Assembly (NCBI GenBank): GCA_965369995.1
Contig: CBDURO010000003.1
Coordinates: 12,636 to 76,635 of the forward strand
DNA from: JAHJCW01 sp965369995
GTDB taxonomy: Bacteria; Fidelibacterota; Marinisomatia; Marinisomatales; JAHJCW01
Length of the DNA: 64,000 nt
Reading direction: 5' to 3'
Below the pieces are notes generated by a model. The model was not told where the DNA came from. It saw nothing but the letters and a program-made list of their open reading frames with translations, and did no database searches. Below are positions 52,074 through 60,751 of this stretch, piece after piece. Both the position numbers and the translations under genes were made by a program. Every line of letters starts with the position of its first letter. Position 1 is the stretch's first letter.

Positions 52074-54887
52074 TTATTCTTCAATCGATTTTCCGTCTTT
52101 ATCAAGTGATCCAGCTGCAACGAAAAACATCTTGTCCTTATCAATATATTTTTGAATTGTATTATTGATTTGGTCAACTGTTAATGCATTAATCAATTCC
52201 GGAAATTTATCTAAATAGCTATTTGGTCTTCCGCGATCAGCGTTCGTTAAAATTTGTCCGGCTAAACCACGTGTAGTTGCCAAACCAACTTTATACGAAC
52301 CGGTAATTGTTGATTTCTTGGCATCTAACTCAGCTTGAGTAACGCCATTTTCAAGCCACGTTGTTAATTGTTCAATAGCTGCGTCATGTCCTTTATCAAC
52401 AAGCTGTGGTGCGAATGTTCCCCAAATCGCCCAATATCCATCATTCCCATTATCTACGCCACCAACCCACGATTGAATCCCATAAGTTAACCCCTGTTCG
52501 TCTCTTATGGTTTGCATTAAGCGTGCCGAAAAATTTCCGCCCAAAATATATGTACCAACCATTAATGGATAATAATCTTTGTGGTCGCGGTCTATTCCTA
52601 TCGGTAAACCGATATAAATATCTGCACTTGTTTTTTCTTTTATAGTAACATATTCTGTACCCGCTTTGACTTGATTGGCTGTTAAAGTTGGCTCTTTTTT
52701 GTCCAGCGGAGATGTTTTCCAGCCTTTAAATACTTTAGCAATCTCCTTGCTAAATGCCTCGCTGTTAACATCGCCCACGGCGACAACTGTTATGTTTCCC
52801 AAACCATAATATGTTTTATGATAATATTTTAAACTAGCCGGCATAATATCATTAATCATTTTAATCCGGTTATCAATTTTATAAGTATAGTTTGGGTGGT
52901 TTTTTGGATAAAGTTTACGCAAGAATGCTCCACCCGCTTGCCTTTGGGTGTTTTCTTTATCTCTTTTTAAATTACTAACCAAACGAGTTTTAAGTGTTTT
53001 TAAATCATCTTTGTTAAACGCCGGCTCTCTTAGTTGCTCCGCAAGTAAACTGAGCACTAAGGGAATATCCTCTTTCAAACATTTGGCGCTAAACCTTACA
53101 TGATATTGTCCGCTTGAAAAACTGATACTTGCACCAACAGTCTCCAGTTTATCTGCTATCTCAAATTTAGATTTATTTTTTGTTCCTTTATCGAGCATTG
53201 CGGCCGTTAAATCCGCTATCATCATATTGGCTTGCGGGCTGTATTGATCACCGCCTAAGAAACTGCCGGTTATTGTCACTACATCCTTTACTCCTGTTTT
53301 CATCGTTAACAAACGAATTCCATCAATTGGAGTTTGTTCTATAATTCTGTCGGCTATTTTAGCCTCGGAAACTACATTGCCATCCGATTTTCCCTCCGGA
53401 CCAGATGTATAATTATATGGGTGATGTGCTTTTGGATTGCTCGGTTCTCCACCGCCACCACCACCGCCCGCTATCTCCGGTATAAAATAGCCTGTAGTAC
53501 TTTTATCTTCTATCAAATATGTTTCAACAATACGCTTAATGTCTGCTTTGGTAACTTTATTGATGTTTTCTAAATAATTAGTGTAATATGTCCAGTCACC
53601 TGTGGCAATTGCTTCATTTAGATTTGAGGCAATTGAATACGAACCGTCACGGCTATAGGCTTGTTCGGCACGGATTTGTCCTTTTGCTCTGACAACTTCT
53701 TCTTTTGTAACACCTTTATTTTTAAGTAACTTATATTCATCTAATATAATTTTTTCAACACCTTCATGTTTAGTTCCCGGTGTTAAAAATGCATAGGTTA
53801 TGAACAAACCGTTATCTCTAAATGGATAATCCCATATACTAACTTTTGTCGCCAAACCTTTGTCCACAATTTTTTTATATAATCTGCCTGACTTTCCGCC
53901 ACCTAATATTCTTGATAAAATCTGAAATGTATAATTGTCTTTATGCAATCCTTCCGGTGTTTTGTGTGCAATTCCAACTATTCCCATTTGTCCCGATCGT
54001 TTAATCACAAAACGTCTGGCACCTTCTTGTTCCGGTTCGGTGGTGTACATTTCCGGAATATCATGCGGAGATTTTGTGATTGTACCATAATTGTCTAAAA
54101 TCATTTGTAATGCATTATCTTTATTGAAATCGCCGATTATTGTTACGGTTGCATTATTAGGCCAATAATATGTTTCGTAAAACTCACGCAAGCGTTCTGT
54201 TGATACTCCTTCGATGTCTGAACGCCATCCAATTGTTGAATGATGATAAGGATGTGCCTGATAAGCTGTCGCCCACATATTTTTGTCTAATGTATTAAAG
54301 GGGTCGTTTTCACCGCGTTCAAATTCATTTATAACAACTGTCATTTCCGGTTGGCGGTCTTCATCTCGCAGGAGCAAGTTTCGCATACGGTCAGCTTCGA
54401 TTGCAATAGCGCGACCTAAATGTTCACTTGGCAAAAGTTCAAAATAATTGGTTCTGTCCATCCAGGTTGTAGCGTTGATTTGCGCTCCAATATCTTGCAG
54501 TACTGTCCAAATCGGATTTCCGGTTTCTTTGTTAAAATTCTTTGATCCTTTGAACATCATGTGTTCTAATAGATGTGTAGATCCCGTGTGTCCGATCGCT
54601 TCATTACGAGACCCTACATGATAGGTTACCATAAAAGTCACCACCGGAGCGGAGTGATCTTCCATTAATAAAATGCTCAAATCATTTAGTGCACAACGAT
54701 ATTCATCAATGCCACCTGATGATTTAATAAACTCAAACGCTGTTTCAATCGTTGGTATTTCTATTGATTCTTCTTTAGTCATTTCTTCAGTTGCCTTTGT
54801 TTCTGTCATCTTACTCCCCATATTTTCTGCGCAAGATGCTATTAAAAGCAATCCTGCAATATTTAATAGAATTCTTTTTAGTTTCAT
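52074..54887 (-). CDS. M16 (insulinase-type) zinc protease, lipoprotein
   Basis: The 937 residues start with a lipoprotein signal (LLLIASC, Cys19). The first M16 domain has the inverted zinc motif His105-Leu-Leu-Glu108-His109 in HLLEHMMFKGS and the third ligand Glu in AIAIEADRM. An inactive partner domain follows. Near residue 475 a run of seven glycines (AGGGGGGGE) links the halves. A second M16 pair begins around DGIRLLTMKTGVKDVV and lacks the zinc motif, as is common for the structural half. The start is supported by GAGG. It is divergent from the small lipoprotein gene. Confidence 0.94.
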   Translation of the reverse strand: MKLKRILLNIAGLLLIASCAENMGSKMTETKATEEMTKEESIEIPTIETAFEFIKSSGGIDEYRCALNDLSILLMEDHSAPVVTFMVTYHVGSRNEAIGHTGSTHLLEHMMFKGSKNFNKETGNPIWTVLQDIGAQINATTWMDRTNYFELLPSEHLGRAIAIEADRMRNLLLRDEDRQPEMTVVINEFERGENDPFNTLDKNMWATAYQAHPYHHSTIGWRSDIEGVSTERLREFYETYYWPNNATVTIIGDFNKDNALQMILDNYGTITKSPHDIPEMYTTEPEQEGARRFVIKRSGQMGIVGIAHKTPEGLHKDNYTFQILSRILGGGKSGRLYKKIVDKGLATKVSIWDYPFRDNGLFITYAFLTPGTKHEGVEKIILDEYKLLKNKGVTKEEVVRAKGQIRAEQAYSRDGSYSIASNLNEAIATGDWTYYTNYLENINKVTKADIKRIVETYLIEDKSTTGYFIPEIAGGGGGGGEPSNPKAHHPYNYTSGPEGKSDGNVVSEAKIADRIIEQTPIDGIRLLTMKTGVKDVVTITGSFLGGDQYSPQANMMIADLTAAMLDKGTKNKSKFEIADKLETVGASISFSSGQYHVRFSAKCLKEDIPLVLSLLAEQLREPAFNKDDLKTLKTRLVSNLKRDKENTQRQAGGAFLRKLYPKNHPNYTYKIDNRIKMINDIMPASLKYYHKTYYGLGNITVVAVGDVNSEAFSKEIAKVFKGWKTSPLDKKEPTLTANQVKAGTEYVTIKEKTSADIYIGLPIGIDRDHKDYYPLMVGTYILGGNFSARLMQTIRDEQGLTYGIQSWVGGVDNGNDGYWAIWGTFAPQLVDKGHDAAIEQLTTWLENGVTQAELDAKKSTITGSYKVGLATTRGLAGQILTNADRGRPNSYLDKFPELINALTVDQINNTIQKYIDKDKMFFVAAGSLDKDGKSIEE

Positions 54888-55058
54888 TATAATACCTCAT
54901 ATTGTATTTTGTATAAGGACAAGAAAATACAAGTTTAACTATAAATTATGTAAAAGTTTTTATTACTTACACACTTGTATGTATCTTGTTTCAATATTTC
55001 TTTAATTTAGAATAAATTACTATTTATTTCCATGCTAACTGTTTTATTTTTCACAACT

Positions 55059-55706
55059 ATGAAACTTATATTATTTCTTTTATCACTATTGCTAATTGGC
55101 TGTTCCTTCCAATCTGATTCAAATAATTATTCCCAAGAAGAACTCCATTACTTCACTAAAATTGCCCTTGGCGCTGAATTTGGCGATGAAATACCGGTAA
55201 TTAAAAAATGGACTGGTGATATTCGTATCAAAGTCAATGGTGAACCTACTGAAGCAGACTTGCAAACTATCACCAATATTATTGATGATCTAAATAAACT
55301 TATTTCCGGAATTAAAATTAAGCAGGTTGATAAAAAGGAAAACCTTACAATTACTTTTTCACCCGAATTTGATTTTGCAGAAATTGATCCTAATTACGTG
55401 CCGACAAATTATGGTTTCTTTTGGGCGCTTTGGCATGATGACAATTTTGTTATTTATGACGCAAGCATTCTTGTTTCATCTGCTGATATTACCCAACAGG
55501 AGCGCTCTCATTTAATTCGTGAAGAATTAACCCAAAGCCTTGGTTTAATGAACGACTCCAACAAATATAATGACAGTATATTTTATCAGGAATGGACGGA
55601 TGTCACCAAATTCTCAGAAATAGATAAAGTAGTAATAAAACTGCTCTATCTAATAAAGATCAAGCCGGGCATGTCCAAAGAACAAGTTCTTGAGGTATTA
55701 AATTAA
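55059..55706 (+). CDS. DUF2927-like lipoprotein
   Basis: I choose ATG at 55059 because MKLILFLLSLLLIGC is a lipoprotein signal; an upstream ATG at 55032 would add nine residues before it. The 215 residues include YFTKIALGAEFG, IKKWTGDIRIKVNGEPTEADLQ (in parts) and EELTQSLGLMNDSNKY, a pattern I associate with DUF2927, a family of unknown function that may be a remote metalloprotease relative, though no HExxH is seen here. It ends overlapping the convergent His-rich lipoprotein gene by four bases. Confidence 0.65.
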   Translation: MKLILFLLSLLLIGCSFQSDSNNYSQEELHYFTKIALGAEFGDEIPVIKKWTGDIRIKVNGEPTEADLQTITNIIDDLNKLISGIKIKQVDKKENLTITFSPEFDFAEIDPNYVPTNYGFFWALWHDDNFVIYDASILVSSADITQQERSHLIREELTQSLGLMNDSNKYNDSIFYQEWTDVTKFSEIDKVVIKLLYLIKIKPGMSKEQVLEVLN

Positions 55707-55975
55707 TTTCTGATAAAAATCACGTTCACGCGATGGTGCGGTCTGTGATGCTTTTGTTTATACCAACGTCTTAAATCATCCCTTTCGGCTTTTGTAAGCA
55801 GTCCAACATGATGAACCTTAACGGTGACCACCTTATGATGTGTTACCGGAACCACGCGCACTATGCGATGTTTATAGTTGCTTACGAATATTGTTTCACT
55901 TGGTGGTGCGGTTACGCAACCGATCATTGTAAACATGACAACTGTAACCGCCAATATCATGATATTCCTTTTCAT
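55703..55975 (-). CDS. Small His-rich lipoprotein
   Basis: This 90-residue protein starts at the ATG at 55975, preceded by AGGAAGAG; a longer reading would start 57 bases upstream without such support. A lipoprotein signal (LAVTVVMFTMIGC) is followed by a short basic body with many histidines: THHKVVTVKVHHVG and KQKHHRPHHR. No family is recognised. The histidines could bind metal ions. It is divergent from the SDR gene. Confidence 0.65.
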   Translation of the reverse strand: MKRNIMILAVTVVMFTMIGCVTAPPSETIFVSNYKHRIVRVVPVTHHKVVTVKVHHVGLLTKAERDDLRRWYKQKHHRPHHRVNVIFIRN

Positions 55976-56049
55976 AGATTCTCTTCCTTTTTTACTTAGA
56001 CCCACAACTACTATAAATGTTAAATTTAACAATAAATATGGGTAATAAT

Positions 56050-56802
56050 ATGAAAGATCAAGTTGTATTAATTACCGGGGCTTCCGGTGGAATCGGTTCC
56101 GTAATGGCGGCTCAGTTCGCCGATGTCGATGCTAAAGTAATTGTACATTATAATAGTCAGCAGGAAAAGGCTGAAAATCTTTGCAAAAAACTTAAGGGCA
56201 AAGGACATATAACCATTGGTGGTGATTTAACAAATCTAAAAGATATTAATAAAATTGTAGAACAAGCAATTGCTACCTTTGGCAGAATTGATATTTTAGT
56301 CAATAATGCGGGGGTTTATTTTGAACACCCGATTGATAAAATCGATTTCACCGAGTGGCAAGCGGCGTGGAATAAATCTATTAACACCAACCTTTTAGGT
56401 CCCGCAAATCTTACTTTTCGTGTTGCAAAAGAAATGATTAAAAGCAGTGGTGGGAAAATTATTAATATTTCATCTCGCGGTGCCTTCCGCGGTGAGCCGA
56501 CTGCACCAGCCTATGGAGCAAGCAAAGCTGGATTGAATGCAATGAGTCAATCACTTGCTATTGCATTGGCACCGCATAATATCTTTGTATATGCTATTGC
56601 TCCGGGGTTTGTCGAAACTGCGATGGTACGTTCACATCTAACAGGCGATAGGAAAAAAGAAATATTAAATCAAAGTCCGCTTGGGCGTGTTGCCAGGCCG
56701 GAAGAAATTGCTAAAACGGTTGTTTTCTTGGCATCCGAAGGAACTGATTTTTTAACCGGCTGCATAATTGATGTGAATGGTGCATCGTATTTAAGATCCT
56801 AA
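56050..56802 (+). CDS. Short-chain dehydrogenase/reductase
   Basis: SDR enzymes oxidise or reduce alcohols and ketones with NAD(P). From ATG at 56050 there are 250 residues: the cofactor motif TGASGGIG at 9-16, NNAG, the catalytic Ser in ISSRGAFRG, and YGASK with the Tyr and Lys, followed by the PGFVETAM segment. In-frame ATGs at 56017 and 56038 also exist; the one chosen gives the usual short lead into the first strand. It resembles FabG-like enzymes but sits away from fatty-acid genes, so the substrate is unknown. Confidence 0.9.
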   Translation: MKDQVVLITGASGGIGSVMAAQFADVDAKVIVHYNSQQEKAENLCKKLKGKGHITIGGDLTNLKDINKIVEQAIATFGRIDILVNNAGVYFEHPIDKIDFTEWQAAWNKSINTNLLGPANLTFRVAKEMIKSSGGKIINISSRGAFRGEPTAPAYGASKAGLNAMSQSLAIALAPHNIFVYAIAPGFVETAMVRSHLTGDRKKEILNQSPLGRVARPEEIAKTVVFLASEGTDFLTGCIIDVNGASYLRS

Positions 56803-56814
56803 TTGTTCTCTATT

Positions 56815-57465
56815 ATGAAAAATAAAACAAATCCAAAATGGCTTAAGTGGGCACGTGAAATTCAACAATTATGTCAAACAGGTCTGGCATTTAGTGAATC
56901 TGAGTATGACACTCAGCGCTATAAAAAATTAACCGAAATCGCAGCGGAAATTGTTGCTACACACTCTTACATCAGCAAAAACGAGCTAACAGATAATTTT
57001 TTGGCTCATTCTGGTTACGCTACACCAAAAGTAGATATCCGTGCTGCAATAATTGAAAACAATAAAATTTTACTCGTACAAGAAAAGATGGATAAAAAAT
57101 GGGTTCTGCCAGGTGGTTGGGCAGATGTAGGCGAATCTCCAACTGAGTCAGTGATTCGTGAAACTCAGGAAGAGTGTGGACTTAAAGTTGCTCCCAAAAA
57201 AGTGGTTGGTGTTTATGATGCAAATCGATATGGTCGCCCGCTGGAACTTTTCCATGCCTACAAACTTGTGTTTCTTTGTGAAAAGGTGGGTGGAAGTCTT
57301 AAAACCAGTACCGAAACAATAGCTGTTGATTTCTTTGACTTTGACACTTTACCACCTCTGTCCACTTCACGAACAGATGAAAAACATATAAATGATATAT
57401 TGGCACATATAAACAATCCTTCTCTGCCTACAATATTTGAACAAAGTAGAGACGTTGCATGTTGA
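56815..57465 (+). CDS. NUDIX hydrolase with N-terminal helper domain
   Basis: NUDIX enzymes hydrolyse nucleoside diphosphate derivatives. From ATG at 56815 there are 216 residues. Residues 8-60 match the short helical domain often found before bacterial NUDIX domains (WLKWAREIQQLCQTGLAFS). The NUDIX box spans 101-123: GWADVGES followed by RETQEECGL, with all key residues. GRPLELFHAYKLVF follows. The final residues SRDVAC and the stop codon are encoded by a palindromic repeat (57446-57497), so the natural end has probably been replaced. A TTG start at 56803 is an alternative. Confidence 0.88.
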   Translation: MKNKTNPKWLKWAREIQQLCQTGLAFSESEYDTQRYKKLTEIAAEIVATHSYISKNELTDNFLAHSGYATPKVDIRAAIIENNKILLVQEKMDKKWVLPGGWADVGESPTESVIRETQEECGLKVAPKKVVGVYDANRYGRPLELFHAYKLVFLCEKVGGSLKTSTETIAVDFFDFDTLPPLSTSRTDEKHINDILAHINNPSLPTIFEQSRDVAC

Positions 57466-57497
57466 AAATCCCGACTCTGTTGGGGCAATGTCTCTAC
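57446..57497. repeat. Palindromic repeat, GTAGAGACGTTGC type
   Basis: Arms GTAGAGACGTTGC (57446-57458) and GCAATGTCTCTAC (57485-57497) pair at 12 of 13 positions around a 26-base centre. The left arm overlaps the last codons of the NUDIX gene and the whole lies between two convergent genes. The tips match those of the element at 23843-23870. It may act as a two-way terminator. Confidence 0.7.
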
Positions 57498-57507
57498 AAA
57501 AATACAT

Positions 57508-58008
57508 TTAATTTTCTTTTAGGTTATCTCTCATTGCACGCCAAGAGGGCAAAAACTGACCTGTCTGTTCCATATAAACTTTATATTTATCGCCAAATTT
57601 ATTAAGCATATCGGTTTCTTCACGTTGCACTAACCACGACCAAATAATCGAAATTGGTATTACAGAAATAATTAATCCCCATGAATAGAATATCATAGCC
57701 AAAATTCCAGTAAAAGAGAAAATCCATACACTATAAATTGGGTGGCGGATAAATTGAAACGGACCTTGTTTAACAATCTCTTTTCCATGACCACCTTTTG
57801 CTAAATAATAATTTCCACCAATTAATAAATATAAGGCGTCAATCATAAAAATTGCCATAAGTGCAGTTCTAAATGTTGGGTGTATTATCATTTTGGGAAC
57901 CTTCAGAATACTCTCAATATAATACACAATAAACCAAATCAGGATTGTAACGACAATTCCAAAAGGACCAATGCCAAACAATTGCCAGAATTGTTTATTA
58001 GGTATCAC
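57508..58008 (-). CDS. Isoprenylcysteine carboxyl methyltransferase-like membrane protein
   Basis: The 166 residues have about four membrane segments and the family stretch GPFQFIRHPIYSVWIFSFTGI, followed by REETDMLNKFGDKYKVYMEQTGQFLPSW (in parts), as in the ICMT/PEMT family that uses S-adenosylmethionine at the membrane. The substrate in bacteria is generally unknown. The GTG start overlaps the lpdA stop (GTGA), so it is the last gene of the pyruvate dehydrogenase operon. The 3' side meets a palindrome and the convergent NUDIX gene. Confidence 0.85.
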   Translation of the reverse strand: MIPNKQFWQLFGIGPFGIVVTILIWFIVYYIESILKVPKMIIHPTFRTALMAIFMIDALYLLIGGNYYLAKGGHGKEIVKQGPFQFIRHPIYSVWIFSFTGILAMIFYSWGLIISVIPISIIWSWLVQREETDMLNKFGDKYKVYMEQTGQFLPSWRAMRDNLKEN

Positions 58009-59432
58009 TTAGTTCTTTTGGGAATGTAAAGGTCTGTCACCGTACCGGAAAATATTTCTGCTGCATTCGCAAATGTTTCTGAGAGTGTCGGGTGAGGGTG
58101 AATCGTTAAACTCACATCTTCTGCATCAGCGCCCATTTCAATCGCTAACACTCCTTCCGAAATTATATCTCCGGCATGTGCCCCAACAATGCTAACACCT
58201 AAAAGTTTGCCGTTATCTGGATTAAAAAGAAGTTTGGTTTTCCCGATTGACTGTCCAAGCGCTATTGCTTTGCCACTGGCGCCCCATGGAAATTCCGTTT
58301 TCTTATATTCGATTCCCTTCTGCTGCGCTTCGGTTTCTGTTAATCCTGTCCAGGCAATTTCCGGATTAGTGAATATTACCGCTGGGATGCTTTTTACGTC
58401 AAACGCTGCCGGTAAACCTGCGATTACTTCAGCAGCAACTTTGCCTTCGTGTGTTGCTTTGTGGGCAAGCATCGGCTCGCCGACCACATCACCGATGGCG
58501 AAAATATTTGTAACATTTGTTTTCTGCTTTTCGTCCACCTTAATAAATCCGTGTTCTGTAAGTTGAACACCAATTTTTTCTAAACCTAGGTTTTCGGTAT
58601 TTGGTTTCCGCCCAACAGACACTAAAACTTTATCAAATTTTTGTTCAATCGTTTTTCCATTGTTTTCGATTGTTACAGCAAGTGATGAGTCTTTATTGGG
58701 TTTAACCGCAACAACCTTAGATTTGACCATAATCTGATGAAAGTCTTTCTTTAACTTGTGCTGTAAAAGACGGATAATGTCTTTATCGGTTTCGGGCAAT
58801 AAAGAATCCAACATTTCAACTACCGTAACTTTTGATCCTAAAGAATTATAGACCGTAGCCATCTCAAGTCCGATATAGCCTCCGCCGATTATGAGCAGTG
58901 TTTTAGGAATATCTTCCAGCAACAGCGCTTCTTTTGAGGTCATAACTGACGGGTGGTCGTTTGGAATATTCGGTATTACAATTGATCGAGACCCGGTTGC
59001 GATTATTGCATTATCGAAAGATATTATATCTGATTTATCTTTACTTTTGATTTGTATTTCATTTTTAGAATTAAATTTTGCCACGCCGGTAAAAACTTGA
59101 ACCTTCCTTGCCTTTGCCATTTGTGCAATTCCTTTGTTCAGCTTTCCAACTACTTCGTTCTTCCAATTTCGTACTTTATCTAGATCAATTTTAGGTGCGT
59201 TAAACTTAATCCCTTTTCCTTCAAGTGCGTGTGCTTCTTCAATAATATGTGAAATGTGCAACAATGCTTTTGATGGAATACAGCCCCGGTTGAGACAGAC
59301 GCCTCCAAGCACATCGTCTTTTTCAATAAGTGCAACACGTTTATCTAAATCAGCAGCTCTAAAAGCAGCAGCATAGCCACCGGGACCCGATCCAATTACA
59401 ACTATATCAAAGGGTTTGTTTTTATCAGTCAT
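58005..59432 (-). CDS. lpdA: Dihydrolipoamide dehydrogenase (E3)
   Basis: E3 reoxidises dihydrolipoamide of the 2-oxo-acid dehydrogenase complexes, passing electrons by FAD to NAD+. The 475 residues show IGSGPGGYAAAFRAA for FAD, the redox disulfide Cys46/Cys51 in GGVCLNRGCIPSK, IGGGYIGLEMATVYNSLGS for NAD, AIGDVVGEPMLAHKA and the catalytic His-Glu in HPHPTLSE. The start is supported by AGGA. Position after aceF identifies it as the E3 of the pyruvate dehydrogenase complex. Confidence 0.97.
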   Translation of the reverse strand: MTDKNKPFDIVVIGSGPGGYAAAFRAADLDKRVALIEKDDVLGGVCLNRGCIPSKALLHISHIIEEAHALEGKGIKFNAPKIDLDKVRNWKNEVVGKLNKGIAQMAKARKVQVFTGVAKFNSKNEIQIKSKDKSDIISFDNAIIATGSRSIVIPNIPNDHPSVMTSKEALLLEDIPKTLLIIGGGYIGLEMATVYNSLGSKVTVVEMLDSLLPETDKDIIRLLQHKLKKDFHQIMVKSKVVAVKPNKDSSLAVTIENNGKTIEQKFDKVLVSVGRKPNTENLGLEKIGVQLTEHGFIKVDEKQKTNVTNIFAIGDVVGEPMLAHKATHEGKVAAEVIAGLPAAFDVKSIPAVIFTNPEIAWTGLTETEAQQKGIEYKKTEFPWGASGKAIALGQSIGKTKLLFNPDNGKLLGVSIVGAHAGDIISEGVLAIEMGADAEDVSLTIHPHPTLSETFANAAEIFSGTVTDLYIPKRTK

Positions 59433-59440
59433 AATAAATC

Positions 59441-60727
59441 CTATACTAAATTAGCGTTGGAAAGATTTTTAATATCCGACAACAATTCATTTAAAAATTT
59501 CATGAATCTAGCTGCCATTGCTCCATCAACAACACGGTGATCATACGATAATGTTAGTGGCAACATCAAACGACTATCAAAGTTCTTTCCATTAAATACC
59601 TGTTCATACTGTGCTCTTGAAACACCCAATATGGCAACTTCCGGTTGATTAACAATGGGAGTAAAATATGTACCTCCAATTCCACCTAAACTTGAAATTG
59701 TAAACGTACCTCCGGCAAGCTCGTCGGGAGATATTCGTTTATTACGTACTTTTTGGCTCACGTTGGATAGTTCCTGAGATAATTCATAAACGTTTTTCTT
59801 GTCCACATTGCGAATTACAGGAACCATTAGCCCCTCCGGTGTGTCTATTGCGATTCTTATATGGAAATATTTTTTTAATATAAGCGAACTACCATCCGGT
59901 GAAAGCGAAGAATTAAAATCGGGAAATTGTTCAAGAGCTTTTGTAGTTGCTTTCATTAAAAAAGGTAAAAGCGTGATTTTTATATCTTCATTACTATTAA
60001 TATTTTGTAATGAATGCCTAAGTCCGTCTAGTTCTGTGATATCTATCTTATCAAAATTTGTCACTTGCGGAACGTTTTGCCAGGCGGCTGTCATACGTTC
60101 CCCGGTTATTTTGCGTATTTTATTAAGTGGTACATGTTCAATTAGGCCCCAAACACTAAAATCTATTTCAGGCTGATTTATTGTTTGTACCGTGCCTTGT
60201 CCGGAAAGTTGTTTTTTAATATAGTTTTGCACGTCCTCTTTTGTGATTCTACCCTTACTGCCTGTTCCGATAACAAAACTTAAATTTGCACCAAGCTCTC
60301 TCGCAAAGCGACGCACCGCAGGGCTGGCGAAAGGAACGCTTTCTTGTTCTGGACCACTAATTTTCTGTGTTTCTTGTGGTTTAATTGGTTTATCTGTTTT
60401 TTGGATTTCCATCTTTTTCTTGGATGCTTCAGAAATTTTTTCTTTATCTTCAGATGTGGCATGTGAACTCGCGGAATCTTCCTCTTTTCCCGAGAGCTCT
60501 ATAGTTATTAGAACTTGCCCCGGAATCACCTGCTCTCCCTGTTTAATTTTAACAGCTTTTACATTACCATTATAAGGAGATGGTATTTCCATTGTCGCCT
60601 TTTCTGATTCTAATACAAAAATTGGATCATCTATTGATATTAAATCACCAGCTTTAACTAACACCTCACTAACGTCAGCTGTTTCAATTCCTTCACCAAT
60701 GTTTGGTAATAAAACTTCTTTTATCAT
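59441..60727 (-). CDS. aceF: Dihydrolipoamide acetyltransferase (E2) with one lipoyl domain
   Basis: E2 is the core of pyruvate dehydrogenase, moving the acetyl group to CoA. The 428 residues have a single lipoyl domain with Lys43 in ESEKATMEIPSP, a charged linker (~85-130), a peripheral-subunit-binding domain near 132-170 (ASPAVRRFARELG, GSKGRITKEDV), and the catalytic domain with His397 and Asp401 in SYDHRVVDGA. E. coli AceF has three lipoyl domains, so this is a compact version. Shine-Dalgarno AGGAAAG supports the start. It lies 24 bases after aceE. Confidence 0.96.
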   Translation of the reverse strand: MIKEVLLPNIGEGIETADVSEVLVKAGDLISIDDPIFVLESEKATMEIPSPYNGNVKAVKIKQGEQVIPGQVLITIELSGKEEDSASSHATSEDKEKISEASKKKMEIQKTDKPIKPQETQKISGPEQESVPFASPAVRRFARELGANLSFVIGTGSKGRITKEDVQNYIKKQLSGQGTVQTINQPEIDFSVWGLIEHVPLNKIRKITGERMTAAWQNVPQVTNFDKIDITELDGLRHSLQNINSNEDIKITLLPFLMKATTKALEQFPDFNSSLSPDGSSLILKKYFHIRIAIDTPEGLMVPVIRNVDKKNVYELSQELSNVSQKVRNKRISPDELAGGTFTISSLGGIGGTYFTPIVNQPEVAILGVSRAQYEQVFNGKNFDSRLMLPLTLSYDHRVVDGAMAARFMKFLNELLSDIKNLSNANLV

Positions 60728-60751
60728 AATCTTTCCTATTTGGTGTATTAC

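Noticed and set aside
53440..53470. Run of GGN codons in the M16 gene as a slippage frameshift site
   Set aside because: The frame is intact on both sides; the glycine run fits a flexible linker between domains.
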